64,000 nucleotides of DNA from Lutibacter flavus (GCF_900188355.1 NZ_FZNX01000001.1:7501-71500); one strand, 5' to 3'; positions 45,839 to 56,833 are shown, counted from the first letter of the stretch. The notes: generated by a model not told the origin, from the letters alone. Made by a program: numbers and translations.

Positions 45839-46453
45839 ATGCAATATTTATATCACGTTTTATATGGAGTTTTAATGGCGTATTTTGGATTAATTTCTCC
45901 GGGAATGTTAAATATGACGGCTCTTAAAATTAGAATTAATAATGGAAAATCTGATAGTTTGAGATTTTCTATTGGAGCTTCATTAATTGTGTTTTTACAA
46001 GCGGGAATTGCATTGTTTTTTGCGGACTATTTAGTTAACAATCCTAAAATAGTTGAAACCTTAAAAGTGGTTGCAATTTTTGTGTTTTTTTTACTTTCTG
46101 TTTTTTTCTTTTTCCTTTCACGAAAGGAGTTAAACCCAAAAGCGACAAAGCAACAAGGAAAATTTTTCCTAAAAGGATTAGGAATGTCATCAATAAACAT
46201 GTTAGCAATACCGTTTTATTTAGGAATAAGTATTTATTTAACCTCAATTGATAAGTTAATTATAGAACAACCTTATATTTTGTTATTTATTTTTGGTGCT
46301 GGATTAGGATCCTTTTTAATATTTTACACCTATATTCTATTTGCCAAAATAATTATTAAAAGAGTTTTGTTTATTGCTAAAAACATCAATGTTATTTTAA
46401 GTTTGCTGTTTTTATTCTTAGGAATTTTTACTTTGATAAAAGTATTACCTTAA
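45839..46453 (+). CDS. LysE/RhtB family transporter
   Basis: Inner-membrane amino-acid exporter family, 204 residues with six hydrophobic segments (about 5-25, 40-62, 72-95, 115-135, 148-172, 182-203). The N-terminal GLISPGMLNMTALKIRINNGKSDSLRFSIGAS is the LysE-type signature region (the PGP motif appears as SPGML). The linker between segments 3 and 4 is basic. Substrate unknown. Confidence 0.82.
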   Translation: MQYLYHVLYGVLMAYFGLISPGMLNMTALKIRINNGKSDSLRFSIGASLIVFLQAGIALFFADYLVNNPKIVETLKVVAIFVFFLLSVFFFFLSRKELNPKATKQQGKFFLKGLGMSSINMLAIPFYLGISIYLTSIDKLIIEQPYILLFIFGAGLGSFLIFYTYILFAKIIIKRVLFIAKNINVILSLLFLFLGIFTLIKVLP

Positions 46454-46495
46454 TTTTATTTTTATATTTACATCACTAATTCACCTATCAAAAAT

Positions 46496-46990
46496 ATGAT
46501 TAACGCTATTGAGAAAAATTTAAACAGAGGTATTAAGCTTTTACAATGCATTTCAAATGAAGATTATTGTAATACTTCAATAGCTCCATATTATTCAAGT
46601 ATTGGTACTCATATGCGTCATATTTTAGATGTTTTTGATTGTATTTTTGAAGGGCTAGATAAAAGTGATATTAATTTAGTTAATAGGAAGCGAAATGAAC
46701 TTTCTGAAAATTATAAAGAACACGGGATTAATTATTTTAATGCAACACTTGATAAATTAAAATCATTAAAAACAGAAGATTTTAATAAAATTGTAAAAGT
46801 AACAGATGATTTAGGATTGGGTCTTATTACTGCGAATTATACATTAGGTGGAATTTTAATTCAGGCTCATAGTCATGCAATTCATCATTTTGCAAGTGTT
46901 GGTTATGTTATTTCTCAATTAGGAATTGAGCTTCCTGATGAAGATTTTGGATTTAACCCTACAACTCCAAAAATAAAACCTGTTAATTAG
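46496..46990 (+). CDS. DinB-like four-helix protein
   Basis: 164 residues, all-helical. His residues placed as in the DinB/YfiT metal-binding family: GTHMRHILDVFDC (His38, His41) and HAIHHFASVGYV near 125-136. The N-terminus INAIEKNLNRGIKLLQCIS and TANYTLGGILIQAHSHAIHHF fit. Family members include bacillithiol/mycothiol-dependent enzymes; here the activity is unknown. Its last 8 bases overlap the end of the convergent ATP-grasp gene. Confidence 0.82.
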   Translation: MINAIEKNLNRGIKLLQCISNEDYCNTSIAPYYSSIGTHMRHILDVFDCIFEGLDKSDINLVNRKRNELSENYKEHGINYFNATLDKLKSLKTEDFNKIVKVTDDLGLGLITANYTLGGILIQAHSHAIHHFASVGYVISQLGIELPDEDFGFNPTTPKIKPVN

Positions 46991-48035
46991 TTAAACTAAT
47001 AACTTCTTTTAAGTATCTTTTATATTTAAAATAAATGTTTATTAAATACCTTAAATTGGTAAATTCAATTTGGTTTATTTTATTGTTTTTAACACCTATT
47101 TTATAAATAATTCCCCAATGTTTTTTAATGGATTTTAATGCTCCAAAATAACTTCCTTTGGAAGCGTCATAAATATGGGTAGGTTCAGCAATCACACCAT
47201 TTATTTCTAATATTTTTAAGTTTTTGCCCTCTAATAATTCTTCAAATAGGTTGTATTTAATATCAATTCTACCAAAATACCAACCTTTAATATTTAAATT
47301 AATCTTATTTAAAGTATTTTCTAAATCTTTATTAATTAGATGGTTGCCATTAATAAATTCAGTCCCTTTGGAATGGTTTCCAATTACATTTAATATAACC
47401 TCTTCATTTTTTGGAGGAATTGAATTAAGATTGTCTTTGTTTAATTCTAAAATTAATTTGTAATATTTTTTAGCTCTTTCATTTTTATTAATAAGGGTTA
47501 ATACTGTTGATTTACCATCACCAATAACACTGAGATATTTTTTTAAAGTAATGGAAGTAATAACTCCATTTTTTTTACCTGGAATCCTATAATAAAAAAT
47601 ACCACATTCATTTTTAAAACCTATAAATTCCTGAATTATTAAGTCTATTGAATTGTATTTTTTTAAATAAATGGAGAGTTCTTCTTTAGAATTAATTTTT
47701 TTGACTAATAAACCTCTAAAACCAATATCAGGTTTTATAATTAAAGGGAATATTATTTTTTCATTTTCTAAATTCTCAAAAATTTTAATAATGGATTTAT
47801 TTTTTGGGATAAAAATTGTTTTTGGTTTATATTCTGAAGGAATTAATAATGTGGTTTTGTATTTAGATTCTAAACCATTTCCAGAGCCGTCAATACTTGG
47901 ATTTACTGCTGAAAAAAAACCAAAACTTCTCGATTTAATGGCTAAATAAAATGCGTAAGGTAGGAGGGGAACATAAAACATAAATGAAGGCCAATATTCC
48001 CAATTTGTAATTGTCTCAAATTTGGAAAACTTCAT
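46983..48035 (-). CDS. ATP-grasp domain protein (D-Ala-D-Ala ligase-like)
   Basis: 350 residues. ATP-grasp features: IIFPLIIKPDIGFRGLLV (lysine of ATP site), LIIQEFIG (hinge), GIFYYRIPG, and the metal/ADP segment LKILEINGVIAEPTHIYDAS (Glu and Asn). A C-terminal basic tail follows. It lacks the clear ligase signatures of DdlA/B, so the substrate is open; it is sometimes labelled D-Ala-D-Ala ligase in this group. The N-terminus has a hydrophobic stretch (FMFYVPLLPYAFYLAI, about 18-33) suggesting membrane attachment. It follows DUF6095 without spacing, in the murQ operon. Confidence 0.8.
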   Translation of the reverse strand: MKFSKFETITNWEYWPSFMFYVPLLPYAFYLAIKSRSFGFFSAVNPSIDGSGNGLESKYKTTLLIPSEYKPKTIFIPKNKSIIKIFENLENEKIIFPLIIKPDIGFRGLLVKKINSKEELSIYLKKYNSIDLIIQEFIGFKNECGIFYYRIPGKKNGVITSITLKKYLSVIGDGKSTVLTLINKNERAKKYYKLILELNKDNLNSIPPKNEEVILNVIGNHSKGTEFINGNHLINKDLENTLNKINLNIKGWYFGRIDIKYNLFEELLEGKNLKILEINGVIAEPTHIYDASKGSYFGALKSIKKHWGIIYKIGVKNNKINQIEFTNLRYLINIYFKYKRYLKEVISLTN

Positions 48036-48260
48036 TTATTTAGAATTAAAAAAAGCATTTAATATTATTCTAATACCTAAAAACCCTAAAACTATTGCAG
48101 TTATGGCTATAATTATTCCAGTAATTAGCCACCAGTAATTATTTTGAAGTTTAATAGCTTTAAAGCCAATTGAAATTAATACAGGGCCAAGAATTAACAA
48201 TGGTAATGCAATTAGTTCGTATTGCAAACCCCTTACAAGTTCCTTTCTATCTGTTGCCAT
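48036..48260 (-). CDS. DUF6095 family small membrane protein
   Basis: 74 residues with two hydrophobic segments (about 15-33 and 43-68). The charged N-terminus MATDRKELVRGLQYELIALPLLILGP is the family's usual start. Function unknown. It overlaps the end of murQ by 14 bases and abuts the ATP-grasp gene exactly, so the three are probably translated together. A role in cell-wall recycling is suggested only by this linkage. Confidence 0.75.
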   Translation of the reverse strand: MATDRKELVRGLQYELIALPLLILGPVLISIGFKAIKLQNNYWWLITGIIIAITAIVLGFLGIRIILNAFFNSK

Positions 48261-49068
48261 TTATATAATAATTTATTGCTTTTCTAACATTTTGGTGCTC
48301 TACAAGTAATTTATGGGCTTCTTCTTCCAAAATATTTAGCTCATCCATAATCATTTTTGTGCCTCTGTCAACAAGCTTATTATTTGATAGTTGCATTTCA
48401 ACCATTTTGTTCCCTTTAATTTTACCAAGCTGAATCATTACGCTTGTAGAAATCATATTTAGAACTAATTTTTGAGCTGTTCCAGCTTTCATTCTGGAAC
48501 TTCCAGTTACAAATTCTGGTCCCACAATTACTTCAATAGGGTGTTTAGAAACTTTAGATAAAGGGCTATTTAAATTACAAGTAATACAACCTGTTAAAAT
48601 AGAATTTTCATTACATTTTTGAAGACCACTTATAACATAAGGTGTTGTTCCGGAAGCCGCAATTCCAATAACAGTGTCGTTGTCATTAATTTTATATGGT
48701 TGTAAATCTTCCCAACATTGCGTAGTAGAATCTTCAGCAAATTCAACAGCTTTTCTAATGGCAATATCTCCACCAGCAATTATTCCAATCACCATATCAT
48801 GAGGAACTCCAAAAGTTGGGGGGCATTCTGAGGCATCTAAAATCCCTAATCTTCCACTTGTTCCAGCTCCAACATAAAATAATCTTCCACCTTTTTTCAT
48901 TCTTTCAACAATTGCAATTACAAGTTTTTCAATTGAAGGAATAACTTTGTTAACGGCAATAGGAATTGTTTTATCTTCTGAATTGATATTATTCAAAAGT
49001 TCATTAACACTCATTTTCTCTAAATGATTGTGATTTGATGCTTGCTCAGTGGTTTTTATAAAACTCAT
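48247..49068 (-). CDS. murQ: N-acetylmuramic acid 6-phosphate etherase
   Basis: Cleaves the lactyl ether of MurNAc-6-phosphate to GlcNAc-6-P plus D-lactate in peptidoglycan recycling. SIS-domain protein of 273 residues: GAGTSGRLG (67-75), DASECPPTFG with the catalytic Glu81, a second active-site region around MIGIIAGGD, and TGSSRMKAGTAQKLVLN. Slightly shorter than E. coli MurQ (298) but with all signatures. First gene of murQ-DUF6095-ATP-grasp. The -7-like TATTTTTG ends 4 bases before its ATG. Confidence 0.95.
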   Translation of the reverse strand: MSFIKTTEQASNHNHLEKMSVNELLNNINSEDKTIPIAVNKVIPSIEKLVIAIVERMKKGGRLFYVGAGTSGRLGILDASECPPTFGVPHDMVIGIIAGGDIAIRKAVEFAEDSTTQCWEDLQPYKINDNDTVIGIAASGTTPYVISGLQKCNENSILTGCITCNLNSPLSKVSKHPIEVIVGPEFVTGSSRMKAGTAQKLVLNMISTSVMIQLGKIKGNKMVEMQLSNNKLVDRGTKMIMDELNILEEEAHKLLVEHQNVRKAINYYINGNR

Positions 49069-49072
49069 GTTT

Positions 49073-49080
49073 CAAAAATA
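49073..49080 (-). promoter_or_regulatory. Candidate -7 box abutting murQ
   Basis: Minus-strand TATTTTTG, then AAAC, then ATG. It matches TAnnTTTG and predicts a transcript with almost no leader. It lies directly beside the icd terminator hairpin. Confidence 0.4.
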
Positions 49081-49084
49081 AAAA

Positions 49085-49112
49085 AAAGCTTCAACTTATT
49101 AGTTGAAGCTTT
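49085..49112 (-). terminator. Intrinsic terminator of icd
   Basis: Stem AAAGCTTCAACT / AGTTGAAGCTTT (12 bp), loop TATT, then T run on the minus strand. About 50 bases after the icd stop, directly upstream of murQ. Confidence 0.85.
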
Positions 49113-49164
49113 AAATTTAGTTTAATTTATATCTTAAAATAATATTTTCAATAAAATGTTTTCT

Positions 49165-51411
<2,247 letters not shown>

Positions 51412-51478
51412 TTAAAACTATAAATACTTCAAATAAAAATAATTATAGCGAATAAAATTAATTTTAATTTTTGCTATG

Positions 51479-51486
51479 CAAATGTA
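51479..51486 (-). promoter_or_regulatory. Candidate -7 box of icd
   Basis: Minus-strand TACATTTG fits TAnnTTTG; predicted leader of about 75 bases before the icd ATG at 51396. No unambiguous -33 TTG. Confidence 0.4.
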
Positions 51487-51600
51487 ATAAATTATAGAGA
51501 TAAATTGGCTTCGAAAACGTTATAAATAAGGGGGTGATTTTGAAAATCAAATAAATTATGAGTGCTTTATTTAAGAGAATTGTAATGAAATAAAAAAACA

Positions 51601-51638
51601 AAAGCCATAATATTGATTTCTCACTATTATGGCTTTTT
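51601..51638. terminator. Orphan terminator-like hairpin
   Basis: Stem AAAGCCATAATA / TATTATGGCTTT (12 bp perfect), 12-base loop, A run on the left and T run on the right. No recognised gene ends here on either strand, so it may terminate an unrecognised short transcript or be a relic. Confidence 0.6.
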
Positions 51639-52122
51639 GCTGAAACACTTTTTCTAATAGGTTGTAATGATAATTTTTAACCGTTTTTGCCATTTTTTTT
51701 CAAAAACCACATAATTAATAACATCATCTCAATAAGTTGTATTCTTACAAATCAACTTCTTATTAAACTAGTTGTTTCTTTTAAAATAATTCCTAAAACT
51801 TTGTTGTAGATTTCTTTTCAGTAATTTACTCGCTTTAAGGTGCTATTTTAAAAATGTTTTTAAAATTCAGTATCCATTTATTCATGCTAAATACTTGGGC
51901 ACTTTACTTTTTTAAAGCTAAATTTTAAAAACGATGTTCAAGAACATTTTGAATTTCACTTAAAAATTCTAACTAAACTTTAAAAAGTTACATCTTAATG
52001 CAATAGTTAATCTTTTTTCGTTAATTCTTTTGTAAAAAAAAGAGCTTATTTTTAATTTTCCAAATTTATAATTAATTTAATATGAACAAGATATGAACTT
52101 GGTTTATAAACATTTGTTAATA

Positions 52123-52156
52123 AAAAAACCCGCTTCAGAAATGAAGCGGGTTTTTT
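52123..52156 (-). terminator. Intrinsic terminator of rplS
   Basis: Stem AAAAAACCCGCTTCA / TGAAGCGGGTTTTTT (15 bp perfect), loop GAAA tetraloop. About 20 bases after the rplS stop; among the strongest hairpins of the window. Confidence 0.93.
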
Positions 52157-52175
52157 AAATCTTATAGAAAGAAGG

Positions 52176-52526
52176 TTAACGTCTTTTTTCTGCAATTCTA
52201 GCTTTTTTACCAGTTAAACCTCTAAAGTAGAAAATACGTGCTCTACGTACTCTACCGTGTTTGTTAACTTCAATTTTTTGGATAGCAGGTAAATTTACAG
52301 GGAAGATACGCTCAACTCCAACTGTTCCAGACATTTTTCTAATAGTAAATGTTTCTGATGCTCCTGTTCCTCTTCTTTGAATCACTGTTCCTCTAAAAAA
52401 CTGAGTACGAGTTTTTTCACCTTCTCTAATTTCGTAGAATACTGTAATTGTATCTCCTGCTTGGAATTGAGGAAATTCTTTTTTTGTTACAAACTCGTCT
52501 TGTATAAATTTTACTAAAGTTTCCAT
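52176..52526 (-). CDS. rplS: 50S ribosomal protein L19
   Basis: Large-subunit ribosomal protein at the 30S-50S interface. I start at ATG 52526 (METLVKFIQDEFV, 116 residues), the normal family length. The frame extends 12 codons further up to 52562 but those residues do not fit the family. Motifs: FQAGDTITVFYEIREGEKTR, FRGTVIQRRGTGASETFTIRK and the C-terminal KKARIAEKRR. It has its own promoter overlapping the end of trmD, and a strong terminator, so it is not strictly co-transcribed with trmD. Confidence 0.96.
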   Translation of the reverse strand: METLVKFIQDEFVTKKEFPQFQAGDTITVFYEIREGEKTRTQFFRGTVIQRRGTGASETFTIRKMSGTVGVERIFPVNLPAIQKIEVNKHGRVRRARIFYFRGLTGKKARIAEKRR

Positions 52527-52596
52527 TTTAAACTTTTTAATAGGTTTTTCATAAATCAACATTCACGATTTTCGTCAGAGGTTAATTTTGAGAGTG

Positions 52597-52626
52597 CAAA
52601 TTTAACAAAAAAGATCAATCTTCCAA
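52597..52626 (-). promoter_or_regulatory. Promoter of rplS (-33 and -7 boxes)
   Basis: Minus strand: -33 TTG (52624-52626, in a TTTGTTGG context) and -7 TAAATTTG (52597-52604) separated by 19 bases, the spacing known for the Bacteroidota primary sigma factor. The -33 element lies inside the end of trmD. Predicted leader about 65 bases. This is the best-formed promoter in the window. Confidence 0.6.
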
Positions 52627-53292
52627 CAAATCCGGTCTAATTTTTTTTGTATGTTCAAAAGCTTTTTCATTTCGCCATTCTTCAATCTTGGGAAAATTAC
52701 CTGATAAAAGTATTTCAGGAACCTTAAGTTCTTTATATTCAGCTGGTCTGGTGTAAACGGGAGGTGATAATAAATCATCTTGAAAAGAGTCGGTTAAAGC
52801 AGAAGTTTCATCTCCTAAAACACCAGGTATTAATCTAATAATTGCATCACACAAAACGGCAGCACCTAATTCACCGCCACTTAAAACATAATCCCCAATC
52901 GAAATTTCTTTGGTTATAAATAAATCCCGAACGCGTTGATCCACACCTTTATAATGTCCACAAAGTATAATTAAGTTTTCTTTTAACGATAATGTATTTG
53001 CAGTTTTCTGATTTAAAGTTGGAGCATCTGGCGTCATGTAAATTATTTCATCATAATCGCGTTCAGCTTTTAATTTTGAAATACATTTATCAATTGGTTC
53101 AATCATTAAAACCATTCCAGCTCCACCGCCAAATTGATAGTCGTCAATTTTTCCATAATCATTTAAAGCATAGGTTCTTAAATCGTGAAAATGGACTTCA
53201 ACTAAATTTTTATCAATAGCACGTTTAATTATTGAATACTCAAACGGACTTTTAATTAATTCTGGTGAAACTGTAATAATATCAATTCTCAT
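52615..53292 (-). CDS. trmD: tRNA (guanosine(37)-N1)-methyltransferase
   Basis: SPOUT methyltransferase that makes m1G37 in tRNAs reading CNN codons, preventing frameshifts. 225 residues with [60 protein letters not shown] and [19 protein letters not shown]. All are trmD landmarks including the trefoil knot. Its normal partners rpsP and rimM are absent; rplS follows. TATCTTTG ends 4 bases before its ATG. Confidence 0.97.
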   Translation of the reverse strand: MRIDIITVSPELIKSPFEYSIIKRAIDKNLVEVHFHDLRTYALNDYGKIDDYQFGGGAGMVLMIEPIDKCISKLKAERDYDEIIYMTPDAPTLNQKTANTLSLKENLIILCGHYKGVDQRVRDLFITKEISIGDYVLSGGELGAAVLCDAIIRLIPGVLGDETSALTDSFQDDLLSPPVYTRPAEYKELKVPEILLSGNFPKIEEWRNEKAFEHTKKIRPDLLED

Positions 53293-53296
53293 TTTG

Positions 53297-53304
53297 CAAA
53301 GATA
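53297..53304 (-). promoter_or_regulatory. Candidate -7 box abutting trmD
   Basis: Minus-strand TATCTTTG, then CAAA, then ATG: exact TAnnTTTG at 4 bases from the start codon, predicting a leaderless or nearly leaderless message. Confidence 0.45.
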
Positions 53305-53309
53305 ATTAA

Positions 53310-54155
53310 TTAAATAGTTGCTTTTATCATTCTATCAACTCCAAAAATATCTTTTTTCAAAATAATATTTTTGTAGCCTTTTGATTCTAATAGTTTGACA
53401 GTTTCTTTTGCTAAATATTGATTGATTTCAAAAAAAAGACTTCCGTTTTTTGAGAGGTGATTTAATGCTAAATCAGCAATTTTATCATAAAATAACAATG
53501 GATTTTTATCTTTTACAAACAACGCTAAATGAGGTTCATTTGCTAAAACATTTTCTTGCATTAGTTTTTTTTCTAACTCTCTTACATATGGGGGGTTACT
53601 TACTATTATGTCATAATTTGATGGCAATACTGAAGTTTTTAAAATGTCCTTTTCAATAAACTCAACTTTTACATTGTTTATTTTGGCATTATTTGCCGCC
53701 GTTTTTAATGCTTTTTTCGAAATATCAATAGCAGACATTTTACATTTTTGTAAGTTTTTAGCTAAAGAGATTGCTATGCAACCACTTCCTGTTCCAATGT
53801 CAAGAATTTTTATTTGGCTGCTAGGTGGAGTCGAAGCGATGATCCAATTAACCAATTCTTCGGTTTCTGGTCGAGGAATTAATACATTCTCGTTTACTTT
53901 AAAAGGTAAGCCGTAAAATTCTGTTTCACCTAATATATATTGAATTGGAACTTGGTTTTTTAAGTCAATTAGGGCATTTTGAAGAAAGGATAAATCTATT
54001 TCAGATATATTTAAATCTGGTTGCAGTGCAACTTCAATCCGACTTAAATTCAATTTATATTCAATTAGTAAATTAAAGAAAGACTGAATTTCCGTTTCTG
54101 GATATAATTTAGAAAGTTCTAAATAAAACTGTTTTTTAAATTGTTGAAGTAGCAT
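53310..54155 (-). CDS. prmC: Release factor glutamine methyltransferase
   Basis: Methylates the Gln of the GGQ motif in peptide-chain release factors. 281 residues: N-terminal helical domain (1-75), the linker [16 protein letters not shown]-binding [14 protein letters not shown] (117-130) and the catalytic NPPY (187-190, [10 protein letters not shown]). Complete and of usual length. Its ATG shares one base with the stop of the upstream GNAT gene. trmD follows 17 bases downstream, so these two translation-related genes are neighbours. Confidence 0.95.
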   Translation of the reverse strand: MLLQQFKKQFYLELSKLYPETEIQSFFNLLIEYKLNLSRIEVALQPDLNISEIDLSFLQNALIDLKNQVPIQYILGETEFYGLPFKVNENVLIPRPETEELVNWIIASTPPSSQIKILDIGTGSGCIAISLAKNLQKCKMSAIDISKKALKTAANNAKINNVKVEFIEKDILKTSVLPSNYDIIVSNPPYVRELEKKLMQENVLANEPHLALFVKDKNPLLFYDKIADLALNHLSKNGSLFFEINQYLAKETVKLLESKGYKNIILKKDIFGVDRMIKATI

Positions 54156-54646
54156 TATAAATCTTTAAGCATCCATAAATTGCAAGAATAATGTCCGGTG
54201 TCGCCCATTGGAGCATCTAAATCTTTAAAACCTACTTTTCGGTATAGTTTTCTTGCTTCTTCCATATAGGGCAGGGTTTCTAGATAGCATTTTTCAAAAC
54301 CATATTCTTTAGCTTTTTGCAGACAAGTTTGCATCATTTTACTGCCTAGTCCAATGCCTCTTGCTTCTGATAAAAAATACATTTTTTGCAATTCACAGGT
54401 ATTTCCATCATAATTATCTAATTGTTTGATGCCTGCACCTCCAAAAATATTTCCTCCTTTTTCAATTACAAAGTAAATGGCTTTTTCAGCTTCATAAGCA
54501 TCAGATAATGTATCTAAAATAGTGTCGGCATATGCAGTTCCTACTTTTGGAACTCCATATTCTATTAAAACATCCCGAATTGCTTTAGCTATTTTTTCAT
54601 TGTCTTGGGGTTGAATTTCTCTTATTGTAAAGTCTTTGTGAGTCAT
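54155..54646 (-). CDS. GNAT family N-acetyltransferase
   Basis: 163-residue acetyltransferase. N-terminus FTIREIQPQDNEKIAKAI; acetyl-CoA motif A as MYFLSEARGIGLGSKMMQTCLQKAKEYGF (about 98-126) and the C-terminal CYLETLPYMEEARKLYRKVGFKDL. No signal peptide. Substrate unknown. The start lies 22 bases from the ribD start on the other strand. Coupled to prmC by a one-base overlap. Confidence 0.9.
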   Translation of the reverse strand: MTHKDFTIREIQPQDNEKIAKAIRDVLIEYGVPKVGTAYADTILDTLSDAYEAEKAIYFVIEKGGNIFGGAGIKQLDNYDGNTCELQKMYFLSEARGIGLGSKMMQTCLQKAKEYGFEKCYLETLPYMEEARKLYRKVGFKDLDAPMGDTGHYSCNLWMLKDL

Positions 54647-54668
54647 TTTAAAATACTATTTTTACGCT

Positions 54669-55718
54669 GTGAAATTACATGAAAAATATATAAAACGATG
54701 CATTCAATTAGCTAAAAATGGATTGGGTACAACCTACCCAAATCCTATGGTTGGTTGTGTTATTGTTTTAAATGATGTAATTATAGGTGAGGGTTGGCAT
54801 AAAAGGGCAGGGGAGCCACATGCTGAGGTTAAAGCTATTGAATCCGTTAAAGATAAATCCTTATTAAAAGAAGCGACTATTTATGTAAGTTTAGAGCCTT
54901 GTTCACATTTTGGGAAAACGCCACCTTGTGCTAATTTAATTGTAGAAAAAGGGATTAAAAATGTAGTTATTGGGATTTTTGATTCTAATAGTAATGTAAG
55001 TGGAAAAGGAGTAAAACATCTAAAAGACAATGGTTGCGAGGTTGTTGTTGGAGTTTTAGAGTCAGCATGTTTTGACTTAAATAAGCGATTTTTTACATTT
55101 CATAATAAAAAACGTCCATTTATTATTTTAAAATGGGCCGAAACGAAAGATGGTTTTATAGATAAAAAGAGAAATGCAGGAGATGACAATTCTCCAAACT
55201 GGATATCTAATCAGTATTCGCAGCAATTTGTTCATAAAATGAGAGCTGAAGAACAGGCTATTTTAGTTGGGACAAACACAGCTTTAAATGACAATCCAAG
55301 TTTAAATGTTAGAAGTTGGGTTGGTGAAAACCCAATTAGAGTTGTTTTAGATAGAACTTCAAAAATTCCAGTAGATTATAATTTATTTAATGGTGAGATA
55401 AAAACGATTGTTTTTTCTGAAACGAAACATATTATAGATTCTTATGGGAAAGTTATTTTTGAAAGAATTGATTTTAGTGAAAATGTGCCAAGTCAAATTT
55501 GTGAAGTGTTATATAAATATGAAATTCAGTCTGTAATTATTGAAGGTGGCTCACAAACCTTGCAAGGTTTTATTGATGCTAATTTATGGGATGAAACTTT
55601 TGTTTTTGTTGGAGCTACAAATTTTAAGGAAGGATTATTTGCGCCAGAACTTAAAAAAGTACCATTTGAAGTTCGGAAAATTTCAAATGATACTTTAAAG
55701 ATTTATAAAAATTACTAG
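54669..55718 (+). CDS. ribD: Bifunctional riboflavin biosynthesis deaminase/reductase
   Basis: Converts the diaminopyrimidine intermediate through deamination and side-chain reduction in riboflavin synthesis. Start is GTG 54669 (MKLHEKYIKRCIQLAKNG); no in-frame ATG is near. Deaminase zinc site: HAEVKAIE (51-58) and PCSHFGKTPPC (77-87). Reductase domain (about 150-345): LKWAETKDGFID, AILVGTNTALNDNPSLNVR and IIEGGSQTLQGFI. 349 residues is normal. Convergent with the asparaginase gene: stop codons abut at 55718/55719. Confidence 0.95.
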   Translation: MKLHEKYIKRCIQLAKNGLGTTYPNPMVGCVIVLNDVIIGEGWHKRAGEPHAEVKAIESVKDKSLLKEATIYVSLEPCSHFGKTPPCANLIVEKGIKNVVIGIFDSNSNVSGKGVKHLKDNGCEVVVGVLESACFDLNKRFFTFHNKKRPFIILKWAETKDGFIDKKRNAGDDNSPNWISNQYSQQFVHKMRAEEQAILVGTNTALNDNPSLNVRSWVGENPIRVVLDRTSKIPVDYNLFNGEIKTIVFSETKHIIDSYGKVIFERIDFSENVPSQICEVLYKYEIQSVIIEGGSQTLQGFIDANLWDETFVFVGATNFKEGLFAPELKKVPFEVRKISNDTLKIYKNY

Positions 55719-56771
55719 TTATTCTGATTTTTCAAACATTTCAACTTTAGATTCTCCATTTGATTTTTTAAAACCTCTAAACATACCGGTAGAGTTAAAA
55801 TCCCAATAAACGTCTCCATATTTATCAAGTAAAATCATTCCGCCTTCACCACCTAATGGGCCAATTTGATTAAACAAAACCTCATTTAAAGCTTCGGAAG
55901 GAGTATATTTTTTGTATTTTATTAAACTTGAAACCTCATGAGAGGCAACTGTTCTAATAAAATATTCGCCAGTTCCTGTGGCCGAAATTCCACAAGTTAA
56001 ATTATTTGCATAAGTTCCTGCTCCAATAATAGGAACATCTCCAACTCTTCCATATTTTTTGTTAGTCATACCGCCAGTTGAAGTTCCTGCAGCAATATTT
56101 CCAGTTTTATCAATAGCAACCGCTCCAACAGTTCCAAATTTATGGTCGTCAATTAGTTCATTTTTAATTAAATATGCAGTATGGTCTAGTTCGGTTTTCT
56201 CTTTTCCTTGAATTTTTTTAAGTTGATTCATTCTTTTTTCAGTAAAAAAGTAAGAGCTATCCACCATTTCTATTCCGTATTTTTCGGCCATTATTTCAGC
56301 TCCTTTTCCAGAAAGCATCACGTGACTAGAGCTATCCATAACAATACGTGCAGCTAATATTGGGTTTTTAATATGATTTACACCTGCAATAGTACCAGCG
56401 TTTAGCGTTTTTCCATCCATAATTGCAGCATCCATTTCTTGGTTGCCTTCACTGTTATATACAGCGCCTTTTCCGGCATTAAATAATGGTGAATCCTCCA
56501 TAACATTAATTGCAGCTTGAACTGCGTCTAAAGAAATGCCTCCTTTTTCGAGTACAGCATATCCGGCATCCAATGCTTCTTGTAATTTTTCAGCATAAGC
56601 TTTTTGTTGTTCTTCGGTAAAATATTCTCTTTTAATTCCTCCAGCGCCACCGTGAATTACAATTGCAAATGAGTTTGGTTCTCGTTCGGTTGAAATAGTT
56701 TTTTTGTCATTATTTTCATTACAAGAAATAATAAAAAATAACGATAACAATATTAATGGAAGTTTTTTCAT
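55719..56771 (-). CDS. Isoaspartyl peptidase / L-asparaginase family lipoprotein
   Basis: Ntn-hydrolase (asparaginase type 2). I start at ATG 56771 (MKKLPLILLSLFFIISC, 350 residues): a lipoprotein signal with lipobox IISC (Cys17), so it is anchored in the periplasm. The longer ATG 56792 is rejected because the promoter-like box overlaps it. Precursor features: HGGAGGIKRE, NAGKGAVYN, DAAIMDG and the autocleavage site FGTVGAVA with nucleophile Thr214. A second subunit region follows with GATGTGEYF-like SATGTGEYFIR. Activity on isoaspartyl dipeptides or asparagine is expected. Confidence 0.92.
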   Translation of the reverse strand: MKKLPLILLSLFFIISCNENNDKKTISTEREPNSFAIVIHGGAGGIKREYFTEEQQKAYAEKLQEALDAGYAVLEKGGISLDAVQAAINVMEDSPLFNAGKGAVYNSEGNQEMDAAIMDGKTLNAGTIAGVNHIKNPILAARIVMDSSSHVMLSGKGAEIMAEKYGIEMVDSSYFFTEKRMNQLKKIQGKEKTELDHTAYLIKNELIDDHKFGTVGAVAIDKTGNIAAGTSTGGMTNKKYGRVGDVPIIGAGTYANNLTCGISATGTGEYFIRTVASHEVSSLIKYKKYTPSEALNEVLFNQIGPLGGEGGMILLDKYGDVYWDFNSTGMFRGFKKSNGESKVEMFEKSE

Positions 56772-56789
56772 GAGTTTTGATTTGATATT

Positions 56790-56797
56790 CAAATATA
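56790..56797 (-). promoter_or_regulatory. Candidate -7 box of the asparaginase gene
   Basis: Minus-strand TATATTTG 18 bases before ATG 56771. It supports that start over ATG 56792. Confidence 0.4.
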
Positions 56798-56833
56798 TTC
56801 AATTTTAAACATTAATCTATTGGAATGGTTTGA

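Noticed and set aside
47671-47949. 92-codon plus-strand frame opposite the ATP-grasp gene
   Set aside because: Antisense to the N-terminal half of a gene with visible ATP-grasp motifs; no start context.
51640-52120. Possible decayed gene on the minus strand between icd and rplS
   Set aside because: Translations give only scattered hydrophobic/basic pieces between stops with no family I can name, unlike the clear oxyR remnant.
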